From positions 1-5,336 of the forward strand of contig QNFK01000170.1 in assembly GCA_003645495.1 (NCBI GenBank): a stretch of DNA of 5,336 nt, written 5' to 3'. The notes below the pieces were generated by a model. It made no database searches. It worked only from the letters and a program-made list of their open reading frames with translations, and was not told the origin of the DNA. A program made the position numbers and the translations under genes. Positions 1-5,336 of this stretch are shown one piece after another. This DNA comes from Gammaproteobacteria bacterium (GTDB taxonomy: Bacteria; Pseudomonadota; Gammaproteobacteria; Steroidobacterales; Woeseiaceae). Positions within the stretch are counted from its first letter, which is position 1; every line of letters begins with the position of its first letter.

Positions 1-648
1 ACTGATGGGCAAGTGGTTCATGTATACAACGAATCAAGATCGATCACGCGATTCTCGCCCGCATCGACTTTCAAGATTCCGAACACCCTTATTGCGCTAG
101 AGTCGAATATCGTCGAGTCAAAAGACACAGTGTTCAGGTGGGACGGTGAGGACAGGGAATTGCAGCAATGGAATTCGGATCAAACGCTGGGATCAGCGCT
201 CAAAGTTTCCTGTGTCTGGTGCTATCAGGAGATTGCGCGGAAGGTCGGCAGCAAGAAATATGAGGCCGTACTGGCACAAATCGACTACGGCAATCATTCC
301 ACGGGGAGTCACGTTGACTTGTTCTGGCTTAACGGAGATTTGCGCATATCGGCAGCTGAGCAAATAGATTTCTTGCGCAGACTATATAACGACGAGCTGC
401 CGTTCCGCCGCGAGCACGTGGATGTACTAAAAGACATCATGCAGGTCGAGACAAACGCAGAATATTCGCTGTACGCCAAATCTGGCTGGGCTGTCACGAC
501 GCCACAGGTTGGTTGGTATGTTGGATTTGTTGAAACCAGTGCCGGGACATGGCTATTTGCGATGAATATGCAGGTTGATAAAAGAGCCCAGGTCGGGCTG
601 CGCAAGAAACTTACTATTGAGTCTTTGCAAGCGCTGGGAATAATCTGA
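1..648 (+). CDS. Class D (OXA-type) beta-lactamase, 5' end cut by window edge
   Basis: Serine beta-lactamase that hydrolyses penicillin-like antibiotics, expected in the periplasm. The frame is open from base 1, so the true start and signal peptide lie to the left; by comparison with OXA-10 about 45 residues are missing. Numbering from base 1, all class D landmarks are visible. STFK at 22-25 gives nucleophile Ser22 and Lys25, the lysine carboxylated in this class. SCV is at 70-72, YGN at 96-98, FWL at 108-110 (the OXA-10 Trp154 equivalent) and KSG at 160-162; Arg201 matches the substrate-carboxylate arginine near the C-terminus. The spacings Ser22 to 70, 96, 109 and 160 match OXA-10 as I recall it. 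KSG in place of KTG occurs in some carbapenem-hydrolysing OXA groups but does not prove that activity. The gene ends at TGA 646-648. A BlaR1-type sensor domain is homologous, but the proteobacterial setting makes an enzyme more likely. No mobile-element sequence follows it. Confidence 0.93.
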   Translation, partial: TDGQVVHVYNESRSITRFSPASTFKIPNTLIALESNIVESKDTVFRWDGEDRELQQWNSDQTLGSALKVSCVWCYQEIARKVGSKKYEAVLAQIDYGNHSTGSHVDLFWLNGDLRISAAEQIDFLRRLYNDELPFRREHVDVLKDIMQVETNAEYSLYAKSGWAVTTPQVGWYVGFVETSAGTWLFAMNMQVDKRAQVGLRKKLTIESLQALGII

Positions 649-707
649 GCGCCTTTTAGGTATGTATCGCCATACGCGACAATAGTTTTTTCATAAGATA
701 AAGTTAT

Positions 708-736
708 TTGCTGTTACAGCAGTTTTTCAATAGAAT
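708..736 (+). promoter_or_regulatory. Candidate sigma70 promoter for the small lipoprotein gene
   Basis: TTGCTG (708-713) and TAGAAT (731-736) are separated by exactly 17 bases. The -10 box matches the consensus at five of six positions and the -35 box at three of six. Transcription would begin near 743, giving a leader of about 60 bases before the GTG at 806. The call rests on pattern alone. Confidence 0.4.
709..727 (+). terminator. Possible Rho-independent terminator after the beta-lactamase gene
   Basis: A perfect five-base stem, TGCTG (709-713) and CAGCA (717-721), closes a three-base TTA loop and is followed by G and five T (723-727). The shape is that of an intrinsic terminator, but the stem is short and not GC-rich. 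It lies about 60 bases after the beta-lactamase stop. The same bases fit the spacer of a candidate promoter, so only one of the two readings may be real. Confidence 0.35.
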
Positions 737-805
737 CGCGCCGCTCCGGACCGAGTTAGTCAGAGGCTTGGAGTTTTTTATTGAGGCAAATCAAGGTAGA
801 TTTTC

Positions 806-1012
806 GTGAAAAACACAGTCTTTTTGGTCGTGCTCGTTATGTGGCTTGGGGCCTGCGCATCGAATCAATCCACTCAGTCTGCGGATGGGAAGACGGCAGA
901 TTCCGGCATGCCGGCAGGCAAAAAGAAGGTTTGCAAGCACGAAAGAAATACCGGCGGCATTTCCCGCATGAAGCGCGTTTGCCACTATGTAGACGTTGTA
1001 GAGGCGATCTAG
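806..1012 (+). CDS. Small lipoprotein with paired cysteines, function unknown
   Basis: This 68-residue protein begins with a short charged stretch and a hydrophobic segment (5-14) ending in the lipobox LGAC, so Cys17 should be lipidated by signal peptidase II. Ala follows the cysteine, which favours outer-membrane sorting. A Ser/Gly-rich linker (about 18-38) leads to a basic C-terminal segment with Cys43 and Cys59, each inside a similar K-x-VC-H/K context (KKVCKHE and MKRVCHY). I recognise this C-x15-C pattern as resembling short gammaproteobacterial proteins of unknown function. The start is GTG; AAGG at 793-796 is a fair ribosome site nine bases upstream, and no other start fits the signal peptide. 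A longer overlapping frame (781-1059) has no signal and is rejected. The gene converges with the M55 peptidase gene. Confidence 0.75.
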   Translation: MKNTVFLVVLVMWLGACASNQSTQSADGKTADSGMPAGKKKVCKHERNTGGISRMKRVCHYVDVVEAI

Positions 1013-1043
1013 CGATCGGTGAAAAAGCCGTCCACGCGTTAGT

Positions 1044-1082
1044 GCCGGTCTCCGCTTAAATTACTTATTTGCCGGTAGCGGC
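1044..1082. terminator. Imperfect hairpin between convergent genes, possible terminator
   Basis: Two 12-base arms (1044-1055 and 1071-1082) pair with three mismatches and one wobble around a 15-base AT-rich loop. The hairpin sits between the lipoprotein stop and the end of the minus-strand M55 gene, where a two-way terminator would be expected. No good T-run follows on either strand, so support is weak. Nothing else is evident in the 1013-1119 spacer. Confidence 0.25.
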
Positions 1083-1119
1083 GATCGTTTCCCAGGTTGT
1101 ACGAATTACGCCTCTCGTT

Positions 1120-1998
1120 TTATCTTCTCATGCCACGATACGCAAGCATGAGCTCCGGCACGTCCTGGGCGACATAGGTTAGTTGCCAGTCTCCGCTGCG
1201 TTTTGCGCCGGGATAAAGGGCGCCTTCAAAAATCTTCTGTTCAGTTTTCAAAGTTAACACCATGGTGTATGGCGCCTGCAGTTTATAGGGTTTGTAACTG
1301 CCAAGAGCCCGCAATGCCGTCTCTACACCAGCTCGAATTTGTTCACGAGCTACCTCCGGGTGCAGATTAATAGCGGCCGCTCCGATTCCTTCCTTGACGG
1401 CGACCGTCTCAACATTGCCCAGCAGCTCACGTGCCTGATCGCAAACCGCCTGATCACCGGCCACGAATACGACGGGAACATCGAAGTAGCCGGCCATCAA
1501 CGCGTTATAGCCAGTCTCAGGCATTGATAAGCCATTTATCGAAACATCAGTTACATCACCGGATGAAGTATGGTCCAGCACCCCATCGGCCGTTCCTGCT
1601 CTTGCGTGGTAACCGACATAGATGGCCGCATCAAAACTTGCATCGATCCCTTCCATCATACTCATCGGACCGCCTGACCAGTCCCGGATAAGCCTTGCAC
1701 TACGATGCAACATTTCGGGCAGCAGATTCAGCGCGGATCCGTGCGAATCCCGCACGACGATATCTGTGGCACCCGCAGCGATAGCGCCCTCGATCGCAGC
1801 GTTGGCCTCAAGCGTCATGGTTTTCCGGAAATAGTCGTAGTCTTTACCGGTCCGCCGCGCATCATCTACGTTAACGACACCCGTTACACCTTCCATATCG
1901 ACAGATATGAATACTTTTAAACCATCATCTGACTGACCGAAAGCAGTGGTAATCAGTGCGAATGACAGGGCTAATCCCTGAATTGTTGCCTTCAACAT
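1120..1998 (-). CDS. Exported M55-family D-aminopeptidase (DppA-like)
   Basis: Zinc peptidase of family M55, whose model is Bacillus subtilis DppA, which removes N-terminal D-residues such as D-Ala from peptides. Of 292 residues, 1-21 form a Sec signal peptide (hydrophobic core about 8-20, cleavage likely after AFG), so a periplasmic location is predicted, unlike cytoplasmic DppA. The family signature SVDMEG is at 32-37. The presumed zinc ligands are Asp34, Glu36, His86 (in DSHG), His131 (in GYHARAG) and Glu161 (in PETGYNA). His143 (in LDHT) matches the catalytic His115 of DppA. Spacings agree with DppA to within one residue, with one extra residue between His131 and His143. A strong ribosome site, GGAGG at 2007-2003, lies four bases before the ATG. 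It is the last gene of a minus-strand cluster, 64 bases after the TPR lipoprotein gene. Family assignment is secure; the substrate is inferred. Confidence 0.93.
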   Translation of the reverse strand: MLKATIQGLALSFALITTAFGQSDDGLKVFISVDMEGVTGVVNVDDARRTGKDYDYFRKTMTLEANAAIEGAIAAGATDIVVRDSHGSALNLLPEMLHRSARLIRDWSGGPMSMMEGIDASFDAAIYVGYHARAGTADGVLDHTSSGDVTDVSINGLSMPETGYNALMAGYFDVPVVFVAGDQAVCDQARELLGNVETVAVKEGIGAAAINLHPEVAREQIRAGVETALRALGSYKPYKLQAPYTMVLTLKTEQKIFEGALYPGAKRSGDWQLTYVAQDVPELMLAYRGMRR

Positions 1999-2062
1999 AC
2001 GACCTCCAACAATTTGAATCGAGCGCGTTTATTCATTGGTACACAGGTTCGAGTACTGTTGC

Positions 2063-3652
2063 TCAAAACCGCGATGCGGTAATCCATACGTCCATACGCG
2101 CGGAGCTTGCAGCCAGGTCCTGTTCAACTGCCGCGTCAGTTTTTCCTTGTGCTTCGAGCGACGCTTGCAGCCCGTACAACGACCAGACATCGTGCGGATG
2201 GTCCTTCAATTCGACCCGATACTCCTTCTCCGCTTCTGCATATTGGCCTGCCTCAATCAGCGCTGCGCCTAGCCAGTGGCGTGCCGCAAAAGGTAGCGGC
2301 TCCGGCTCGTCGTAACCCATCTGGTCTTCAAACGCAGTTGCTTTGCGGAACGATGCGATCGCAGCGTCCAGATCGCCGTTGCCGCGCTCGATTTCTCCGG
2401 CAAGAATATTCCCCAGTGTGCCAATGATCTGACCACCCGGGTGGAAGCGAAATTTCGCTTCTGTCGTTTCCGCGAGCGCTATGAGGTTTTGTGCTGTCTC
2501 GCTGGCAAATTCGGCGTCGCCTTCGCGAAGATTCGCGTATCCAACCGCGAAATCCCACATCGCTGCATGTACTTCATCTTTCGGGCGATTGGTCATGCCG
2601 ACGACTTCATCGAAGCGGCCGAAACGGGTCAGTGTCAACACTTCATAAATCGCACTATCGGCGACCTTGCGGTAGTCCTTGCCTGCTTGTGTGGCGACAG
2701 CGCCCTGGCCGTCGTAGGACGCCGCGAATAACAACATATGCAGGTTATGCGCGGGCGCGTATGAGAAGCCCTTGTTTTCTGCCGCCATCAGGTCCGAATG
2801 CCGGGCGGCCGTGTTGGCGCGTACTGACTTGCCCCAGTAGCCTACCTCGTTCCAGGTATGCGATGGCATGTGTTGAATGTGACTGGAAACAGGTATTGCC
2901 GCGCCAAGATAATCTGCACATGGCAGTGCCAGACCCGGGTCCTGGCTGGACTCGGTTGCATGTATGTACAAATGACAGGCACCCGGATGTGTGATGTCTT
3001 CTTCGAGAACATTCGTTAGCACACCGTGCAGTCGGATCAGGTCCGGATCAGCGAGATCACGATAACCGCGGCGCTCTTCGAGCATGAATAACGAAACCGC
3101 ATAAACGACGGCGACGTCGTGGTGGTCCGGGTACTTCGCATAGACTTTCGCCATTTCACCGGCGAACGCTTCATCATCTTTGCGTCGGGTGTCGGGATTG
3201 TAATTTTCCGGGTAGCGTATTTGTGCAGCCATGATCAGGTCACGCTCGACATCTGTTACGTTGGCCGCCAGTGTCGCCGCTTTTTTTATCGCAGCATGTG
3301 CGTACGGCGCTTTCTCTGCAGTCATGCCGCCATTCAGAAATGAGCCAAGGGCGAACGCTTCTCCCCAGTAACACATGGCACATTCAGGATCTGCCAGGCG
3401 TGCTTCACGAAAACTTCGCGCCGCATCGTCTACGCCATAGGCGTAGCGTAGCTGCAAACCCTGATCGAAATATTGCTGCGCCTGCACACTGTCAGTGGTT
3501 ATCTTCCAGGAATGGGGACCTAACGCAGACGGGATATAGTCGATGGATTTCTGGAATGCAGGAGTCTCATCAGCAGCATCGTTTGTGTTGGCTCCGGTCG
3601 CACAGGCCGCAAGGCACGCACAAGCGCTGATAAGTATCAGATAGTTCTTCAT
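2063..3652 (-). CDS. TPR-repeat lipoprotein with a histidine-rich conserved core
   Basis: This 529-residue protein starts with a lipoprotein signal; LAAC is the lipobox with lipidated Cys17, and the following Ala suggests the outer membrane. One TPR-like unit is clear at about 58-91, ending in the CAMCYWGEA motif (91-99), and a helical pair at about 455-515 looks like two more. The middle holds histidine motifs: HPGACHLYIHATE (222-234), HIQHMPSH (258-265) and HNLH (302-305). I recognise these from a widespread family annotated only as tetratricopeptide-repeat protein; no function is established that I know of. TPR units normally bind partner proteins, while the histidines would suit a metal site (inference). 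The gene begins 18 bases after the small exported-protein gene and precedes the M55 gene, so the three are probably co-transcribed. The ribosome site before the ATG is weak. Confidence 0.88.
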   Translation of the reverse strand: MKNYLILISACACLAACATGANTNDAADETPAFQKSIDYIPSALGPHSWKITTDSVQAQQYFDQGLQLRYAYGVDDAARSFREARLADPECAMCYWGEAFALGSFLNGGMTAEKAPYAHAAIKKAATLAANVTDVERDLIMAAQIRYPENYNPDTRRKDDEAFAGEMAKVYAKYPDHHDVAVVYAVSLFMLEERRGYRDLADPDLIRLHGVLTNVLEEDITHPGACHLYIHATESSQDPGLALPCADYLGAAIPVSSHIQHMPSHTWNEVGYWGKSVRANTAARHSDLMAAENKGFSYAPAHNLHMLLFAASYDGQGAVATQAGKDYRKVADSAIYEVLTLTRFGRFDEVVGMTNRPKDEVHAAMWDFAVGYANLREGDAEFASETAQNLIALAETTEAKFRFHPGGQIIGTLGNILAGEIERGNGDLDAAIASFRKATAFEDQMGYDEPEPLPFAARHWLGAALIEAGQYAEAEKEYRVELKDHPHDVWSLYGLQASLEAQGKTDAAVEQDLAASSARMDVWITASRF

Positions 3653-3670
3653 AATTTTTTCGCTTTTAGT

Positions 3671-4150
3671 CTATTGATTAGTTTGTTTTTTGATCAGGTC
3701 GGTGATGATGTTCTCAGGATAACTCAACAGCTGGCCGAATCGACGCGCTATATCTTCCCTGGCCGCGCCGGAATAATTACCGGCCGCAACTAAAGCTGCT
3801 CTGTCCTCTTTTAGTGCAAGGTACTCGTCAAGCGTATCGCCAACATAGATGAGCAGTACATGTTTGCCTGCTGCAACGTCGGCCGGGTACAGGTCGGTCA
3901 CGATCAGGTCTGTTTCGCGCCACATCTGCACCTCATTACGCTTCGCAATTACCATCGCGTCATCCATCATCGCGTCCATATCCGCGGGTGACATGACTTC
4001 GCTCAAGGCCAGTTTTTTCACGCCCAGTCTGACGACTTCGGAGAAACCGCCAAGAATGCCGAGGTTATATGATCGCTGGTCGATATCCTGCGCGAGCGTA
4101 GCGGTGGAAAGCACTACTGACAGGAAGATGCTGGCAATTGTTGTCTTGAT
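3671..4150 (-). CDS. Small exported protein of unknown function, probable non-standard start
   Basis: I do not recognise this family. Read from ATC at 4150-4148 the protein has 159 residues and a textbook Sec signal peptide: Lys2, a hydrophobic stretch at about 5-14, and cleavage after ATLA at residue 20, leaving QDID as the mature N-terminus. The first conventional start, GTG at 4114, would give 147 residues with only eight before the same cleavage site, too few for export. GAGGG lies seven bases before the ATC. No in-frame ATG, GTG or TTG is available further up within about 90 bases. The mature part is about 139 residues, lacks cysteine, appears mostly helical with many Asp/Glu/Arg, and has one hydrophobic strand-like stretch (HVLLIYVG). 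It is the first gene of the minus-strand cluster, 18 bases before the TPR lipoprotein gene, and may work with it. That it is a real gene is likely; the start is uncertain. Confidence 0.72.
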   Translation of the reverse strand: MKTTIASIFLSVVLSTATLAQDIDQRSYNLGILGGFSEVVRLGVKKLALSEVMSPADMDAMMDDAMVIAKRNEVQMWRETDLIVTDLYPADVAAGKHVLLIYVGDTLDEYLALKEDRAALVAAGNYSGAAREDIARRFGQLLSYPENIITDLIKKQTNQ

Positions 4151-4157
4151 TCTGCTG

Positions 4158-4162
4158 CCCTC
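4158..4162 (-). promoter_or_regulatory. Ribosome binding site that points to an ATC start
   Basis: Reading the minus strand, GAGGG (4162-4158) stands seven bases before ATC (4150-4148), an ideal distance. The only conventional start in that frame, GTG at 4114, is 43 bases beyond this site and would remove most of the signal peptide. The site therefore favours translation from ATC, or from an ATG miscalled or mutated to ATC. Confidence 0.5.
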
Positions 4163-4232
4163 GCAAATTCTGGAGGGTGCATAGATTACCTGATTGCCGC
4201 GAGCGCGTGCAGCCTTCGCCCATAATGTGTAA

Positions 4233-4245
4233 AGAATGTTATTCT
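4233..4245. promoter_or_regulatory. Short palindrome in the divergent promoter region, possible operator
   Basis: AGAAT-GTT-ATTCT is a perfect five-base inverted repeat in the spacer (4151-4275) between the two divergent gene sets. CATAAT (4221-4226) just before it could be a -10 box on the plus strand, but no -35 box lies at a normal distance. On the minus strand TTTACA is a possible -35 box without a matching -10. A repeat this short can arise by chance, and no regulator gene is in view. Confidence 0.2.
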
Positions 4246-4275
4246 CGCCGCGAACCGTCCAGTGGGTGTGAATTG

Positions 4276-5007
4276 ATGACAGAGAGCATGGATAAAACGG
4301 CAGGCGTTATGGGCGGCATGGGCCCGGATGCGACCGTCGATTTCATGGCCAAGGTGATCGCGCTGACGGATTCCGGACGAGACCAGGACCATGTCCACAT
4401 GATTGTCGACCATGACCCTACGGTACCAAACCGCCAGGAGGCCATCCGTGGAGAGGATTCTGACGTGGCCGATCGATTGGCGGCCATGGCAAGGCGTTTG
4501 CAGGATGCCGGCGCCGATTTCCTGGTCATGGTTTGCAATACAGCACACGTTTTTGTCGATACGATACGGGAGGCGAGCAGCATCCCGTTTATCAGCATCG
4601 TCGATGAGTCGGTTCGCGAAATTGAGATATTATGTCCGTCTGCACAAAAGGTTGGATTGATGGCAACTGACGGTTGCATCGACACTGGTATTTACCAGCA
4701 AGCTGTCGCAGCATCAGGTCGGCAGGCACTGGTTCCCGACAGCGATGAAATGGCCAGGCTGATGGACCTGATACACGCAGTAAAAGCAGGTGATAAATCG
4801 GCTAAGATTACCCAGGGAATGGAATCTGTTGCGAACAGGCTGGTCGAAAAAGGTGCCGATGTTCTGATCGCTGGTTGTACAGAAATTCCTATCGTTTTCG
4901 AAGGCAGGAATTTCCCGGTGCCGGTCGTTGCATCGACCAATGTATTGGCACAAAGAACTGTCGAGCTTGCGAAAGGTGTTCGCCCGCTCACGTCACAAGA
5001 ATCATAA
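4276..5007 (+). CDS. Aspartate/glutamate racemase family protein
   Basis: Cofactor-independent amino-acid racemase of the Asp/Glu/hydantoin racemase superfamily, expected in the cytoplasm, interconverting L- and D-forms by a two-cysteine acid/base mechanism. From ATG 4276 it has 243 residues, close to the family norm. The N-terminal GVMGGMGPDAT (10-20) is the usual glycine-rich opening. The first catalytic cysteine is Cys87 in CNTAH and the second is Cys201 in GCTE; both are present, whereas the E. coli L-Asp/Glu-specific enzyme YgeA has Thr at the first position. The substrate cannot be read from sequence. Homology begins near residue 7, so ATG 4276 or ATG 4288 are both possible; ribosome sites are weak for each. 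An upstream GTG at 4177 directly abuts a GGAGG and would add 33 unrelated residues, so it is rejected. The PLP-enzyme gene follows after 21 bases, suggesting one transcript. Confidence 0.9.
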   Translation: MTESMDKTAGVMGGMGPDATVDFMAKVIALTDSGRDQDHVHMIVDHDPTVPNRQEAIRGEDSDVADRLAAMARRLQDAGADFLVMVCNTAHVFVDTIREASSIPFISIVDESVREIEILCPSAQKVGLMATDGCIDTGIYQQAVAASGRQALVPDSDEMARLMDLIHAVKAGDKSAKITQGMESVANRLVEKGADVLIAGCTEIPIVFEGRNFPVPVVASTNVLAQRTVELAKGVRPLTSQES

Positions 5008-5017
5008 CCAATAAACT

Positions 5018-5021
5018 GAGG
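5018..5021 (+). promoter_or_regulatory. Ribosome binding site fixing a GTG start
   Basis: GAGG lies seven bases before GTG 5029-5031 in the short gap after the racemase stop. It supports this GTG as the start of the PLP-enzyme gene, which also matches the usual N-terminus of the family (an RFPR motif within the first ten residues). Confidence 0.6.
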
Positions 5022-5028
5022 AACCAAA

Positions 5029-5336
5029 GTGCTGTTATCCCGATTTCCGCGAGTGTCACTCGCACATTTGCCGACCCCGCTCGAACTCTTGCCGCGCCTT
5101 AGTAAGCACCTGGGCGGGCCGAAAATTTACGTCAAAAGAGATGACTGCACAGGTCTGGGTACGGGTGGTAACAAAACCCGCAAGCTCGAGTTCCTGATGG
5201 CAGATGCGCTGCAAAAGAACGCTGATGTCGTCATCACCCAGGGAGCCGTGCAATCGAATCACGCACGACAGACGGCTGCCGCAGCCTGCAAACTTGGCTT
5301 GGCTTGCGAGCTGATTTTTGAAAAGCGCGTTACTGA
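5029..5336 (+). CDS. D-cysteine desulfhydrase / cysteate sulfo-lyase family PLP enzyme, 3' end cut by window edge
   Basis: Fold-type II PLP enzyme of the ACC deaminase / D-cysteine desulfhydrase family, cytoplasmic. Only the first 102 codons are in the window; family members have roughly 330-340 residues. RFPR (5-8), LPTPLE (14-19) and KRDDCTGLGTGGNKTRKLEF (36-55) are typical; Lys49 in GGNK aligns with the PLP-binding Lys51 of ACC deaminase. GAVQSNHARQTAA (72-84) contains the SNH phosphate/substrate-loop motif. Having CTGL rather than CNSGL, and QSNHARQ rather than QSNQTRQ, argues against ACC deaminase. It points to D-cysteine desulfhydrase (D-cysteine to pyruvate, sulfide and ammonia) or CuyA-type cysteate sulfo-lyase (cysteate to pyruvate, sulfite and ammonia). 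The substrate-deciding C-terminal half is not visible. The placement 21 bases after a racemase gene fits a role in D-amino acid breakdown. Confidence 0.9.
   Translation, partial: MLLSRFPRVSLAHLPTPLELLPRLSKHLGGPKIYVKRDDCTGLGTGGNKTRKLEFLMADALQKNADVVITQGAVQSNHARQTAAAACKLGLACELIFEKRVT

Noticed and set aside
660..691. Second possible terminator, stems GTATG/CATAC or TCGC/GCGA followed by a T-run
   Set aside because: Stems of four or five bases compete with each other, and the T-run begins five to nine bases away from them.
649..805. Integron attC site downstream of the beta-lactamase gene
   Set aside because: No pair of RYYYAAC and GTTRRRY core sites is present; the only GTT near the hairpin reads GTTACAG, which does not fit.
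781..1059. Longer frame of 92 codons from TTG overlapping the small lipoprotein
   Set aside because: It has no signal peptide or recognisable motif, and it overlaps a frame with a perfect lipobox.
1956..2315. Open frame of 119 codons on the plus strand across the M55/TPR junction
   Set aside because: It is antisense to two well-supported genes and their spacer, with no motif or ribosome site.
2491..2994. Open frame of 167 codons on the plus strand
   Set aside because: It lies entirely antisense to the TPR lipoprotein gene, has an Arg/Cys/Pro-rich composition typical of shadow frames, and shows no motif.
4177..4275. 33-codon N-terminal extension of the racemase from GTG 4177
   Set aside because: Homology starts near 4294, the GGAGG touches the GTG with no spacing, and the extension covers the divergent promoter region.
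4239..4685. Open frame of 148 codons on the minus strand
   Set aside because: It is antisense to the racemase gene, whose catalytic motifs are clear, and its composition is low-complexity Ser/Thr/Met-rich.
5029..5336. 1-aminocyclopropane-1-carboxylate deaminase
   Set aside because: The family is the same, but the residues around the PLP lysine and the SNH loop match the desulfhydrase/sulfo-lyase branch better.

Overview
The window looks like chromosomal DNA from an environmental gammaproteobacterium. The signs are moderate GC, several Sec-exported proteins and lipoproteins with an alanine after the lipid cysteine, a class D beta-lactamase, and a desulfhydrase or sulfo-lyase gene of a type common in Proteobacteria. 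This placement is inference; there is no rRNA or other phylogenetic marker. There is no tRNA, insertion sequence, integron attC site, CRISPR array or phage gene.

Layout, left to right. (1) The 3' three quarters of a class D (OXA-type) beta-lactamase gene runs off the left edge (1-648, +). (2) A short spacer with a plausible sigma70 promoter and a small hairpin leads to a 68-residue lipoprotein gene (806-1012, +). (3) A convergent spacer (1013-1119) holds only an imperfect hairpin. (4) A three-gene minus-strand cluster is read from about 4150 down to 1120. It encodes a small exported protein of unknown function, a 529-residue TPR lipoprotein rich in conserved-looking histidines, and an M55-family (DppA-like) D-aminopeptidase with a signal peptide. 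(5) A divergent spacer of about 125 bp contains a short palindrome. (6) A plus-strand pair follows: an Asp/Glu racemase-family protein (4276-5007) and, 21 bp later, the first 102 codons of a PLP enzyme of the D-cysteine desulfhydrase / cysteate sulfo-lyase / ACC deaminase family (5029 to the right edge).

The common thread is D-amino acid and peptidoglycan-like chemistry. The exported M55 enzyme would release D-residues from peptides in the periplasm, the racemase would interconvert amino-acid enantiomers in the cytoplasm, and the PLP enzyme would break down a D-amino or sulfonated amino acid. The beta-lactamase acts on analogues of D-Ala-D-Ala peptides. That these genes form one working pathway is inference from family and proximity. 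The least understood parts are the TPR lipoprotein with its possible metal site and the small exported protein, whose best start appears to be a non-standard ATC codon.
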